Notes: a model not told the origin generated them from the sequence alone. A stretch of 64,000 nucleotides of DNA from Falsirhodobacter xinxiangensis (GCF_004959935.1 NZ_SMYN01000012.1:32266-96265), one strand, 5' to 3'; positions 53,321 to 62,579 are shown, numbered from the stretch's first letter. Program-made: numbers and translations.

Positions 53321-54164
53321 AATCCTTGTCACCGGCGGCACCGGAACGACCGGCAAGCTGGTGGCGCAGGCCATGGCGCGTCTGGGCCTTCCGCACCGCG
53401 TCGGAACCCGTGCACCCGCCGCGCCGCATCATGTCGCCTTCGATTGGACGGACCATGCGCTTGCCGCGAAGGCGCTGGAGGGCGCGCGGGCCGTTTACAT
53501 CGTCGCCCCGACGGACCGCAGCGATCACGGGCGCGTGGTCGTCCCGGTCCTTGAGGCGGCGCTGGCGAAGGGGGTGACACGCTTCGTCCTGCTCAGTTCC
53601 TCGATGCTGGAGCCGGGCGGGCCGATGATGGGCGAAATCCACGCCTGGATTGCCGGGCATGCGCCGGAATGGGCGGTGCTGCGTCCAAGCTGGTTCATGC
53701 AGAACCTGATCACGCAGCACCGCCAATCCATCGTCGAGGACGGCGCGATCTTCACCGCGACCGGCCAAGGTCGTTGCGGCTTCATCGACGCGCAGGATAT
53801 CGCGAATGCTGCGGTCGCCGCCCTGACCTCGGACGCTGCGTGGAACCGGGATCATATCCTGACCGGACCGGACCCTCTGAGCTATGACGACGTTGCGGCT
53901 GCGCTGACCGCTGGCCTTGGGTTTCCGGTCAGGCATGTGCCTTTGACCGAGGAGGACTGCGCCGCGCGCTGGCGTGCCAAGGGAATGGATGCCGCCTATG
54001 CCGCGACCCTCGCCGCAATGGACGGGCGAATCGCCAAGGGCGCCGAGGATCGCGTGACGGACGCTGTTTCCTTGCTGACCGGGCGGTCTCCCGCCGATCT
54101 GCCCGATTTCATCCGCCGCCACCGCGATGCGTGGGGCGACGAATTCCAGACACAGAAAGGATGA
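53313..54164 (+). CDS. NmrA-like NAD(P)-binding oxidoreductase
   Basis: 283 residues from GTG 53313. Atypical short-chain dehydrogenase with the nucleotide loop ILVTGGTGTTGKLVAQAM; substrate-side motifs FVLLSSSMLEPGG, VLRPSWFMQNLI and GFIDAQDIANAAV are as in NmrA/NAD(P)H:quinone oxidoreductase 2-like proteins. It may reduce a small ketone or quinone or act as a redox sensor. Start overlaps the upstream NTF2-like gene. Confidence 0.85.
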   Translation: MGEILVTGGTGTTGKLVAQAMARLGLPHRVGTRAPAAPHHVAFDWTDHALAAKALEGARAVYIVAPTDRSDHGRVVVPVLEAALAKGVTRFVLLSSSMLEPGGPMMGEIHAWIAGHAPEWAVLRPSWFMQNLITQHRQSIVEDGAIFTATGQGRCGFIDAQDIANAAVAALTSDAAWNRDHILTGPDPLSYDDVAAALTAGLGFPVRHVPLTEEDCAARWRAKGMDAAYAATLAAMDGRIAKGAEDRVTDAVSLLTGRSPADLPDFIRRHRDAWGDEFQTQKG

Positions 54165-54168
54165 CGCC

Positions 54169-54528
54169 ATGAAGGCGATTTACGAGAAGCACAAATATTC
54201 CGCCGCCGTGCGCGCAGGTGATCTTCTGTTCGTGTCCGGTCAGGTGGGCAGCCGCGAAGACGGCTCGCCGGAGCCTGAGTTCGAGGTGCAGGTCCAGCGC
54301 GCCTTCGATCACCTTGCGGCGACACTGGCCGACGCTGGCGCGGGTTTCGAGGACATCGTGGACGTGACCACATTCCACACGGACCCGGAAAACCAGTTCG
54401 CGACGGTCCTGAAGGTCAAGGACAGGATCTTCGCCGCGCAACCCTATCCGAACTGGACCGCCGTTGGCGTCAACTGGCTGGCGGGTTTCGATTTCGAGAT
54501 CAAGGTCGTCGCCCGCATCCCGGAGTGA
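54169..54528 (+). CDS. RidA family protein
   Basis: 119 residues. RidA/YjgF fold: KYSAAVRAGDLLFVSGQVG, VQRAFDHLAATLADAGAGFEDIVDVTTFHTD, ending PNWTAVGVNWLAGFDFEIKVVARI. RidA proper uses an Arg in RxE to deaminate reactive enamines; here the C-terminal end reads EIKVVARI, so this could be a Rid subfamily with other function. AAAGGA stands before ATG 54169, 4 nt after the NmrA stop. Confidence 0.88.
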   Translation: MKAIYEKHKYSAAVRAGDLLFVSGQVGSREDGSPEPEFEVQVQRAFDHLAATLADAGAGFEDIVDVTTFHTDPENQFATVLKVKDRIFAAQPYPNWTAVGVNWLAGFDFEIKVVARIPE

Positions 54529-54578
54529 TGCAGGCAGCGGGGGCTTAAGACCAGAGCAGGCGATAGACCGTTTCTCGG

Positions 54579-55676
54579 TCATCGCTCGGGTGGTGGGCCG
54601 TCCTGCCCCGGGTGCCCGAGGATATCCGCCGCCTGCAAGGCCAGCCACAGCGCAGCCACATCGGCGGTGTTGCCGAGCGGCGCCCCGTCAGTTCATTGAT
54701 CCGGCGGATGCGATAGGTCAGGCTGGTCTTGTGGACAGGAAGGGTGCCCGCAGCGGCCTGCCAAGAGCGGTTCTGTTCCAGAAAGTCTGCAGCAGGCGCG
54801 CGTTCGATTGTTCATCATGCGCCGCGACCGGCCCCAGAATACAGCGGAAGGTATCCTGCGCCTCCTGGATGGACCGGGGTAGCCAAGGCAGGTGATCGGC
54901 GATCTGGGCATATCTGACGATCGCATGTTCGGGCGTGCCATGGGCCGCCGCAAGGCGTGCTTCGCGCAGGGCAACCTTGGACGGCATTGCTCAGACCCAA
55001 GGGGGCGCCGAGGACGGGCTGCACCGCCCCGGCCTTCTCGTTGGAAAGCAGAACCAGAACCTCTTGCCCGCGCGGCACCAAGAAAAGCGTCCCTGCCAGA
55101 AGCTCGAACCGCCGCGCCCAATCCGTCAGCGCCACCGGATCGGTGCGCGCGATGCCCAGATGGGACGTGTCCAGCGACAGGCCGCAAGCGTTGAGACGCC
55201 GGGTCAGCGTTCCGGCCTTGACCTTTTGGGTCGGAATCTCGGTCAGCAATTCGGCCCGCTCGCGAAAGTCACGCTCATGTTCGACATGGCAATGCTCCAG
55301 CGCGATGCCCAGCACCGAGGCGAGGTGGCATCCAGCAGGTCGCGACTGGAGCGCCGCGCCAGGAGCACGTGATTGTGTCGCGACGGAATCAGGATCGCCA
55401 GTATCTTGCCATCCTCGAACGGAAAGCGGCGGATTGCCACCTGTGCCGTGGCAGCCGCAAGCATCTTCACGTTCTGTCCCAGCCGGTCCAGCAGCGAGAC
55501 AAATCCTGCCCTTCGATCACCATGCGCAACCGTGCGAATGCCGCGTGGCGATCGTTTCATGTGACCGCGACGAGGTGGTCCGCCACGGCCTTCGTCATGC
55601 TTGCGAAGGGCACGCCAGACTCTGTCAGCAGAAACGGAAAACCCAGACGGTCGGCGCTGACCTGAGGCACGGTCAT
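54579..55676 (-). pseudogene. PucR/CdaR-family transcriptional regulator, several frameshifts
   Basis: Reading across frames restores one protein from MTVPQVSADRLGFPFLL to a PucR-type C-terminal HTH (VHKTSLTYRIRRINELTG) and TADVAALWLALQAADILG. The frame must change at least five times: near 55555, 55500, 55322, 54980, 54790 and 54690. The pieces keep family-like sequence, so decay is recent, or this stretch contains sequencing errors. PucR regulators often control purine or amide catabolism genes, but no such intact genes are near. Its former start overlaps by ATGA the end of another gene remnant. Confidence 0.75.
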
Positions 55677-55800
55677 GTCACTCGGGCCTTTTCGCCGATC
55701 ATCATCCCCGCCTGACCGGCATGATCTTTCGGAACCCCGATTTCGGTGGTCGTCTTGCCCAGCCATTCGGTTGGATTCGCCAGGCATGCGCCCACTGCAC
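55673..55800 (-). pseudogene. C-terminal remnant of an unidentified gene
   Basis: About 35 codons in frame, ending EIGVPKDHAGQAGMMIGEKA then RVT and TGA at 55673-55675, which overlaps the pucR-like ATG by ATGA. That is how two genes in one operon would meet. Upstream the frame breaks within ~40 codons and nothing else to 55980 looks coding. The family was not recognised. Confidence 0.45.
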
Positions 55801-55980
55801 CAGCCGATCAGGCATCCGTGTTGTTCGTTCCGCGCTATTGCGCCTGCGCGCGACTCTGGGCGGCGACGGCGGTGGAGCCGGCCTCCTTCGCACGGATCAC
55901 CCTTCAGCTTTCAACCTCAAGGCCGACAGGGGCAAGTCCTGCCGGCCAGCTACGCCGCGCCGGGTGCTTTTGGGACCATG

Positions 55981-56601
55981 TCATGCCTCCTGTCCCGCAA
56001 GGCAGTGCGCTTCCGCTCCGAAACGCCTATCCGTCGCGATTTCCCGCCGGGCCCGCGCGAGCGTCTGTTCCGCCATGTCCGGCCGCGCCAGCGCCTCAAG
56101 GTAGACGAAGTGCAGATCACGGATGCCGACGGTCGCGAGAACATCCTTCAGATAGCCCGTCAGGTGATCGGGCTGCATGGCACCTGCGCGCACCAGCCCG
56201 CCCGAGGACACCAGAATGAGCGTCGGCCGGTCGGCCAGCAGCCCGATCTTGCGCCCGTCGCGGAACCCGAAGCTGCGTCCCGCCCGAAGAACGAGGTCGA
56301 TCCACAGCTTCAGCGCTGCAGGAACGGTATAGTTGTGCATGGGCGTCGCGATGACCAACGCGTCCGTTTCCTCCAACTCTCGGATCAAGGTTTCGGAGGC
56401 CGCGAAGGTGGGGGCGGCAGGTTCGGCCCGTGACAGGATCGCATCTGCATAATCGGCCGTGATTTGGCCAAAGCCGCCTTGTGACAGGTCACGGGTGATG
56501 ACCTTCAGGTGACGCCTGCTCTCCAGCACCTCTTTTCCGAGGGTATGACCGGAGGCGGCGGCTCCGAGCGGGCTTGCGGTCAGGAACAATGCGGATTTCA
56601 T
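55981..56601 (-). CDS. azoR: FMN-dependent NADH-azoreductase
   Basis: 206 residues, flavodoxin-like fold. N-terminal ALFLTASPLGAAASGHTLG binds the FMN phosphate; TPMHNYTVPAALKLWIDLVLRAGRSFGF and LVSSGGLV are AzoR signatures. Besides azo dyes, such enzymes reduce quinones by two electrons. AAAGGAG before ATG 56601. Downstream of an ECF41 sigma gene on the same strand (72-nt gap), suggesting it belongs to that stress regulon. Confidence 0.9.
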   Translation of the reverse strand: MKSALFLTASPLGAAASGHTLGKEVLESRRHLKVITRDLSQGGFGQITADYADAILSRAEPAAPTFAASETLIRELEETDALVIATPMHNYTVPAALKLWIDLVLRAGRSFGFRDGRKIGLLADRPTLILVSSGGLVRAGAMQPDHLTGYLKDVLATVGIRDLHFVYLEALARPDMAEQTLARARREIATDRRFGAEAHCLAGQEA

Positions 56602-56673
56602 CGTGATCTCCTTTCGACATGCGTTGCCGGCAACCGGGAAGACCAGCCCTTGCGCACACGCGGTTCTGTGGGG

Positions 56674-57531
56674 TCAGTGGATTGCCAGACCCGTCAGTTT
56701 GTCGGGATTGCGGGTGATGTAGATGCGGGTGATGCGGCCGTCCTCGATCTCCAGCGCGGTGGTCTGGATCGCGCCGCCCATGCGGCTGACGAAGCCCGGC
56801 AGCCCGTCGATGACGGTGGCACCCAGAAATTCCATCCCGTCCCCGACCTTGCGCGACAGGCCCTGAAACAGGCGAAGCAGGTTGTCGATGCCTTCGATCA
56901 CGTTCAGGACGGTGTTGACCTTGCCACCGCCGTCGGAATGCAGCGTCGCGCTGCTGGCAAGCATCGCGCCCAAGGCGGCGGCGTCGCCGGTCTTGCAGGC
57001 GTCGAAAAAGGCGCGGGCCAGTTCCTCGCCCGCCTCGCGCGGCACATCGTATCGCGGGCGGTCGATCTGGACATGAGCCCGGGCGCGGGCGGCAAGTTGG
57101 CGCGTTGCGGCGGGGGCGCGGTCGATGGTGCGGGCAACCTCCTCCATCGGCTGACCGAAGACGTCGTGCAGAAGAAACGCCGCCCGTTCCAAAGGCGACA
57201 GCCGTTCCAGCGCCAGCATCAGCGACAGGGTCAGGTTGTCGGGGCGCAGCGCATCGTCCGGCTCCTCGATCAGCGGTTCGGGCAGCCAGGTGCCGGGATA
57301 GGTTTCCCGCCGCGCCCGCGCCGATTTCATCTGGTCGAGACAGAGGCGGGAGACGACCCGCGTCAGCCATGCCGCCGGTTCGGCGATGGTGCCGTGATCG
57401 CCGTTCTGCCAGCGCAGCCAAGCCTCCTGCACCATATCCTCGGCCTCGGCATGGCTGCCCAGCATCCGGTAGGCGAGGCGCAGCAGGCGGGGCCGCTGCG
57501 CCTCGAAGGTGCTTACCGGATCAGGCTGCAT
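56674..57531 (-). CDS. ECF41-type RNA polymerase sigma factor
   Basis: 285 residues. Sigma-2 region (LLRLAYRMLGSHAEAEDMVQEAWLRW), sigma-4 (LERAAFLLHDVFGQPMEEVA), and a SnoaL-like C-terminal domain replacing an anti-sigma factor. The three ECF41 hallmarks are here: WLPEP (82-86), DGGGK (200-204) and NPDKL (275-279). In ECF41 the C-terminal domain controls activity. Overlaps the AhpD-like partner gene by 11 bp and is transcribed after it. Confidence 0.92.
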   Translation of the reverse strand: MQPDPVSTFEAQRPRLLRLAYRMLGSHAEAEDMVQEAWLRWQNGDHGTIAEPAAWLTRVVSRLCLDQMKSARARRETYPGTWLPEPLIEEPDDALRPDNLTLSLMLALERLSPLERAAFLLHDVFGQPMEEVARTIDRAPAATRQLAARARAHVQIDRPRYDVPREAGEELARAFFDACKTGDAAALGAMLASSATLHSDGGGKVNTVLNVIEGIDNLLRLFQGLSRKVGDGMEFLGATVIDGLPGFVSRMGGAIQTTALEIEDGRITRIYITRNPDKLTGLAIH

Positions 57532-57994
57532 GGGCCTGCGCCTGCGGCAAGGTGGTGCCATGCGCGGCGCGGAAACCGATCTGCACGCGGTTCCACAGGT
57601 TGATCGCGCCGATCGCCAGCGACAGATATGCGCGCTCGTCCTCGGTGAAGGCGGCTTTGACCAGCGCCCAGTCATCGTCGGATGCGCCGGTTTCGGCCAC
57701 CAGCGTCAGCGCCTCGGTCCATGCCAGCGCGGCGCGTTCGCGGGCGTCATAAAGACTCGCCTCGCGCCATGCGGGCAGCATGTGCAGGCGAAGCGGCGTC
57801 TCGCCATCCTTCAGCGCCTCGGCCACATGCATCTGGATGCAATAGGCGCAGGCGTTGATCTGGCTGGCACGCAGCTTGACCAGATGCAAAAGGCGCGGCT
57901 CCAGCGTGCTCGCCTTGATCGCGGCCTCGACGGCAAACAGTGGTTTGAAACCGGCTTCGGCACGTTTGAACTGGTCGGTCATGCGGGGTGTCAT
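57521..57994 (-). CDS. carboxymuconolactone decarboxylase / AhpD-like protein (ECF41 partner)
   Basis: 157 residues. CMD fold with redox motif C49-x2-C52 and H56 (CAYCIQMH). This is one of the oxidoreductase-type partner families (COE) that accompany ECF41 sigma factors and are their main target. Start ATG 57994 has AAGGAG 6 nt upstream. A precise ECF41 promoter lies 32-58 nt before the start, so the sigma factor should autoactivate this operon. Confidence 0.92.
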   Translation of the reverse strand: MTPRMTDQFKRAEAGFKPLFAVEAAIKASTLEPRLLHLVKLRASQINACAYCIQMHVAEALKDGETPLRLHMLPAWREASLYDARERAALAWTEALTLVAETGASDDDWALVKAAFTEDERAYLSLAIGAINLWNRVQIGFRAAHGTTLPQAQAHAA

Positions 57995-58025
57995 CGGTGT
58001 CTCCTTTTCGATCTGACACCAGCTT

Positions 58026-58052
58026 GACGATGCAGCACAGCGCGATGTGACA
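58026..58052 (-). promoter_or_regulatory. ECF41-dependent promoter TGTCACA-N16-CGTC
   Basis: On the minus strand TGTCACA (58052-58046) and CGTC (58029-58026) are separated by exactly 16 nt, identical to the reported ECF41 consensus. The -10 element ends about 31 nt before the AhpD-like start. Confidence 0.85.
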
Positions 58053-58190
58053 TGGGCCGGAAAAAAACGATGAAAAATATTCGGGCGCAGTCCGCATGTG
58101 GGCCAGCGAGCGTCCATGATGAAAAACCGTTGGTTGGACGGCGGTGCCGTTTGGTCTGCTGCGGGTATCAACCCAAGGCGTTCCGCCGCG

Positions 58191-60497
58191 TCAGGGGCGA
58201 TCCTGATCCGATGGCGGGATGATTTGCGAGCGCAGATCCGCCCCTTCCGGGCAGTCGGGCAGCAGCAGGCACGAACCTTCCCACCAGATCCGTCGCCCTT
58301 CGATCCGCACACCGCCCCAATCCGACAGATCATAGACCTGCGCGGCGCTCCATCCTTGCAGCGACGCGGTGCATCCGGTGGCAAGCACCAACGTCAGCGC
58401 GCCCTCGGCTGCGGTGATGCGGTGCGCGCCGGGGCCAAGGGCGAGCCGGTGGTTGCCCGGCGCCAGCACGATCCGGTTACGGCCCGTGCCAGCCGCAAGC
58501 TGCACAGCGCCCTCGCCGATGAAGACGGTGTTGTTGCCCGGCCCGGTGGTCACGCGGTTCTGCCCCTGGCCGTGGATGACGTCGTCGCCGTAACCGCCGT
58601 CCAGCGTGTCGCGGCCGATCCCGCCGATCAGCGTATCGTCGCCCGGCCCACCGTAGAAGGCGGCGACATCCTTGGGGCGCTTCGCCATGGAGATCAGAAG
58701 ATCGTCCCCCGGCCCGCCATGAAACGTGGCCGATCCGTATTTCGGCCCCCGCATCACGTCATCCCCTGACGACCCGACGACCTCGACCGAGACGCGCTCG
58801 GACGCCTCGAATTCGAATGGGCTGAGGGGGTGGCCGACGATGCGGACGGTCTTGCCCTCGCGCGGCTCGCCCTGTTCGGTGCGCGAGACGACGGTGGCGA
58901 CGCGGACACTGTCCATCCCTTCGGGCATCCGCAGCACGTAGTCGTCCGGCCCCGCCATATACCAAAGCCGGTTCCTGGCCCCGTCGTCGGCATCCGCCAC
59001 CCGGATCGCACCCGCCGCCTCGCCATAGGCCCAATAGTCCAGACCCTCGCGCCGCCCGCCCAGAACGACCGACCCGTCCACCGCCATCATCGCATTGACA
59101 CCATCGCCCGGAACCTCGGCCCCGCGCAGGTCGATCCCCAGATCGAACGCCCCGCGCACCAGTTCCTCGCGCAGCGCGTCCAGCGGGGCGGTGTCCGCAA
59201 TGTTCACCGTCTCGCCTGGATCGGCGACCAGATCGTAGACATGCTCCTCGCCGTTCGGATACCGGAAATAGCGCAGGTGGCTCAGCCCCGGTGCCGAGGG
59301 GCGCACCGACAGCGTGCCGAACACCGAGGTCACGGGCGATTTCGTGCGGTCATAGGGGCCGAAACTGGAATCGATTAGGCCCAGAAGGCTTTGCCCCGAC
59401 ACCCAATCCGCACGGCGCGGCAGCCCGGCAAGGTCCATGATGGTCGAGGGCAGGTTGTGCAGCGACACGGGCAGTTGCTCCACCAGCCCGCGGTCCATTG
59501 CCGGGTGCCAGATGCACAGCGGAACATGCGCGGCGCTGTCCCACTGGCTCATCTTGTGGAAGCTGTCGTGATTGCCGAGGTTGAAGCCGTTGTCGGACAG
59601 GAAGATGACGGTGGTGTTCGCGCCGATGGGCGAGGTGCTCAACGCATCCAGAAACCGCCCGATCTCGTGATCGACATGGCTGATGGCCGCGAAATAGGCG
59701 CGGACCACCTGCCGCCACCCCTCGTCCCCCGCCTTTTCCGGTGTCCAGTTGCCGTTGGCGATATAGGCGGCCTCGTAGACGGCGAAACCGGGTTGCGGGC
59801 CGTAGAAATCCTCGGGGGAGGCGATGCTGGGCCAGACGATCCCGGCGGGATCATACATCTGGTAGAAGCGGTCTGGGCAGTCGAGGTTGAAATGCGGGTG
59901 CTTGAAGCCAAGCTGGATCAAGTGCCGCCGCGAGGGGTCGGCCTGCGACACATGGTCGATCGCGTTCTGTGCCACCCAGAAATCGTAGAAACGGTCGTCC
60001 TGCGACCCGTCATCATCGGGCGCGTTCACGCCGCAGATGCCCGGACCCTTGCCGCCCAGATATTCGCGCAGACCCGTCCGCCCGCCCTTGTCCGAAGCCT
60101 CGGCTTCAACATGGAACAGCATCCGGCGGTAGTCTTCGGGCATGGGTTTGTAGTTGCTGTCGACCTTGCCGGTCGTGAAGTTGTAGAACCCCGCCTGCCG
60201 CAGATCGAAGGCCCATGCCTTTTCCGGCGGCAGGACATCGCGCCAGAAACGGTTCAGGTCCACCAGCCCGGTGCGATAGGGCGACAGCCCCGTCGCAACC
60301 TCGGCCCGGCAGGGGGCGCAAAGAGGGACCGTGGCATAGGTATTGGCGAAGCGCACACCCCTGGCGAACAGCCGGTCGAGGTTGGGTGTCCGGATCGTGA
60401 CGCCGAAACTGTCCCGCCAGGTGAAGACATCGATCATGTCATCCACCCAGATGACGCAGATGTTGCTGCGGCCTGCCGTGTCGCGCGTGAAGGTCAT
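58191..60497 (-). CDS. secreted sulfatase with C-terminal RTX calcium-binding repeats
   Basis: 768 residues. Residues ~1-500 are an arylsulfatase-type domain: metal-site Asp pair in VIWVDDMID, and the formylglycine signature C60-A-P-C-R64 (CxPxR) within PLCAPCRAEVATGLSPYRTG. Then LSDNGFNLGNHDSFHK as in this fold. From ~600 follow RTX repeats (GGPGDDLLI, GGPGDDTLIGG, GRDTLDGGYGDDVIHG). No Sec signal, so export by a type I system is expected. The natural maturing enzyme is not in the window. Possibly a phosphonate monoesterase or sulfatase; substrate unknown. Its start overlaps the gene before it by 4 bp. Confidence 0.88.
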   Translation of the reverse strand: MTFTRDTAGRSNICVIWVDDMIDVFTWRDSFGVTIRTPNLDRLFARGVRFANTYATVPLCAPCRAEVATGLSPYRTGLVDLNRFWRDVLPPEKAWAFDLRQAGFYNFTTGKVDSNYKPMPEDYRRMLFHVEAEASDKGGRTGLREYLGGKGPGICGVNAPDDDGSQDDRFYDFWVAQNAIDHVSQADPSRRHLIQLGFKHPHFNLDCPDRFYQMYDPAGIVWPSIASPEDFYGPQPGFAVYEAAYIANGNWTPEKAGDEGWRQVVRAYFAAISHVDHEIGRFLDALSTSPIGANTTVIFLSDNGFNLGNHDSFHKMSQWDSAAHVPLCIWHPAMDRGLVEQLPVSLHNLPSTIMDLAGLPRRADWVSGQSLLGLIDSSFGPYDRTKSPVTSVFGTLSVRPSAPGLSHLRYFRYPNGEEHVYDLVADPGETVNIADTAPLDALREELVRGAFDLGIDLRGAEVPGDGVNAMMAVDGSVVLGGRREGLDYWAYGEAAGAIRVADADDGARNRLWYMAGPDDYVLRMPEGMDSVRVATVVSRTEQGEPREGKTVRIVGHPLSPFEFEASERVSVEVVGSSGDDVMRGPKYGSATFHGGPGDDLLISMAKRPKDVAAFYGGPGDDTLIGGIGRDTLDGGYGDDVIHGQGQNRVTTGPGNNTVFIGEGAVQLAAGTGRNRIVLAPGNHRLALGPGAHRITAAEGALTLVLATGCTASLQGWSAAQVYDLSDWGGVRIEGRRIWWEGSCLLLPDCPEGADLRSQIIPPSDQDRP

Positions 60498-61132
60498 CGA
60501 TATTCCCAGTCGATGTAATCGGCCAGCGCCGCAGTATCCGCTGCGCCGTGCCAGACGAGGACTTCGGCGATCTGCCCGTCGCCAAGGGACCGCGCCATGC
60601 CTTGCCGCATTGCGCGGCATCCGATGAGCAAGCTGGCGGGATGGGGCAGGTCCAGCGCGGCCGTAGCAGATACCGACGGGCCGCCGATGCGCGACAGGGT
60701 ATAGCGGCCCTCGCGGCATTCGATCAGGACCGCGTGCCAAGCCTCGGCCTGCGGGGGGAGCGTCAGGGCAAGCGTGCCGCCATCGTCCTGCAGGCTGACC
60801 GAGCCGTCCGCATCCTCGTGCAGATAGAGGTAGTTGTTTCCCCGCCCCTTCCGCACCGCCAAAAGGCTTTTGGCGACGGCATCGGGGCTGGCCCAGATCA
60901 CGCAGACGGCAAAGGATCGCGTGTCCAGCAGCCCCGGATATTCGAACCCGCCATTCACACCCGCGGCCAGCGACAGGACTGCCCGACCACGATGCTGCGC
61001 CACGCGCGGCTCGAACGGCGATTGGGCCTCCTGCCAGCTTTGGCCTTCTATACGGTCCGCGCGCATCCGCAGATCGCCGGGGGCCTGCGAGACCAGAACG
61101 TGAGGCGGCACAGCGACGCCAAGCTTCAGCAT
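60494..61132 (-). CDS. LamG/concanavalin-like domain protein, unknown
   Basis: 212 residues. Jelly-roll pattern typical of LamG: FAVCVIWASPDAVAKSLLAV, NYLYLHEDADGSVSLQDDG, WHAVLIECREGRYTLSRIGG, ASLLIGCRAM and GQIAEVLVWHGAADTAALADYIDWEY. No signal peptide. Such domains bind carbohydrate. Middle gene of a three-gene operon with the RTX sulfatase; it may help present or bind the polysaccharide substrate. Confidence 0.7.
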   Translation of the reverse strand: MLKLGVAVPPHVLVSQAPGDLRMRADRIEGQSWQEAQSPFEPRVAQHRGRAVLSLAAGVNGGFEYPGLLDTRSFAVCVIWASPDAVAKSLLAVRKGRGNNYLYLHEDADGSVSLQDDGGTLALTLPPQAEAWHAVLIECREGRYTLSRIGGPSVSATAALDLPHPASLLIGCRAMRQGMARSLGDGQIAEVLVWHGAADTAALADYIDWEYR

Positions 61133-62406
61133 TGCGTCACCGCCATGTCGAACGGCAATGCCCAGCGGTGCAAACCGTCTTGGGAGAATTGGTCACGCAG
61201 CCCGCCGCCTGCGGGATAGTGGCGGTCTCCGTCTCGGCTGCCGCGCCCATCGGGGCGGGCATAGGCGACACGCGTGCCATTTGCGGGCGGGGCCGCCAGG
61301 TGCAGCAGGACGGCGCGGGGGTCGTCCGGTGCGATGCCGACCCCGACCAGCGCCGCCCCATCGACGGTGAAGCCCGCCATATCGCCCCCCGCGAAACATG
61401 GGGCGCGGTCGATCGCCAGATCGCTGGCGGATTTGAAGGTGACGCGGATCGCGCTGCCTTCAGCCTCGGCAAAGCAGGCGGTCGGGCAGAACCAAGCCTC
61501 TCCGGCCAGCCGCGCCTCGATGGCCAGCGCCTCCAGCGCGGCACGGTGATGCAGACCTTCGGGCAGCGGATGACCCAGATCATCCTGAGCAAAGGCGTAT
61601 CCGGCCCCCGCAAAGGTCAGGTCATGAATGCCGGGCCGAAGCGCCAGCGCCGATTGCCGCCAGATCGCCGGATGCGGCTCTTGCCAATAGGGGCCGCAGT
61701 CGAAGCTGGTGACAAACCGCATCCGGCCCGCCTCATCCATCGCGGCCAGCGGATCGACCGTCATTTCCGGCCCAAACTCCATCCCGACCGCCAATATCTG
61801 CGCAGGTTGGCCGAGGCTTTGGCACAGCCGCTCATGCCCGGCCAGCACCTCCGGCAGCCGTTGGGGGGCGACATCATCCGCCAGAACCGTCCGCAGCGCA
61901 CGGGCGGATGCGAACCGCCGCGCCATCAGCTTGTCCGCCACAAGCGCCTGAAGGCCGACAGAACGCTGGGGCACGACCAGCGCCGCCTCCCCTTCGTCGG
62001 ACAGCGGAGCGCGGATGACGTGATGCGGAAAGCCTAGCGGTTCGCGATATGTGACCTGCCGCCGCGCACCGCCCAGCCCGGCCAGCAGCCAGACGCTGCC
62101 TCCGGTCTGGGCAAGGATGGCACCGCCCGAGACATGCCGCCGATACCGCCGCACCCCCGAGGGCAGCCGAGCCTGAAATCCGATCCAATCGCCCTGCTGG
62201 AAAACGTCCCAGGCGTCGATGTCGCCAAGAATATCGGCGGGCAGTCCGAACCCCTGCTCGCTTCCGCGCGGCATTCGGCGCGCAATATCGCGGACAACCC
62301 TGTCGGAAAGACGCATGACCAGCCCGGACTCGTCCCATTCGACGACCGGACCGTTTTCCGCCGCGATCAAGACACCCCGGCTATCACTCTCGCCTTTCTG
62401 GGGCAT
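61126..62406 (-). CDS. hypothetical protein, first gene of RTX-sulfatase operon
   Basis: About 426 residues from ATG 62406 (GGAG upstream); ATG 62427 is an alternative. No family recognised. It looks soluble and beta-rich with segments such as GGAILAQTGGSVWLLAGLGG, GPYWQEPHPAIWRQSA and AGFTVDGAALVGVGIAP, and no signal peptide or membrane helix. Overlaps the LamG gene by 7 bp, so all three are coupled. A carbohydrate-related extracellular function is guessed from context only. Confidence 0.75.
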   Translation of the reverse strand: MPQKGESDSRGVLIAAENGPVVEWDESGLVMRLSDRVVRDIARRMPRGSEQGFGLPADILGDIDAWDVFQQGDWIGFQARLPSGVRRYRRHVSGGAILAQTGGSVWLLAGLGGARRQVTYREPLGFPHHVIRAPLSDEGEAALVVPQRSVGLQALVADKLMARRFASARALRTVLADDVAPQRLPEVLAGHERLCQSLGQPAQILAVGMEFGPEMTVDPLAAMDEAGRMRFVTSFDCGPYWQEPHPAIWRQSALALRPGIHDLTFAGAGYAFAQDDLGHPLPEGLHHRAALEALAIEARLAGEAWFCPTACFAEAEGSAIRVTFKSASDLAIDRAPCFAGGDMAGFTVDGAALVGVGIAPDDPRAVLLHLAAPPANGTRVAYARPDGRGSRDGDRHYPAGGGLRDQFSQDGLHRWALPFDMAVTQC

Positions 62407-62579
62407 CCGCACTCCGTCCTCGGCCATCTTCGCCTGTCATAGCATGGCAAAAGGAAAACTAGCCATATGCGTGTGCCACTCTTGGCAACAGTCGCCACGC
62501 GGGTGGGCCGGGGCGACGGATTCTCTCGCGTTGGGATTGTGCCGCCCTTATGATCATCATGCATACTACGGAGCGTCCG

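Noticed and set aside
55746..56219. Plus-strand ORF of 157 codons across the azoR 3' end
   Set aside because: Composition and lack of any motif indicate a shadow of azoR and the decayed region.
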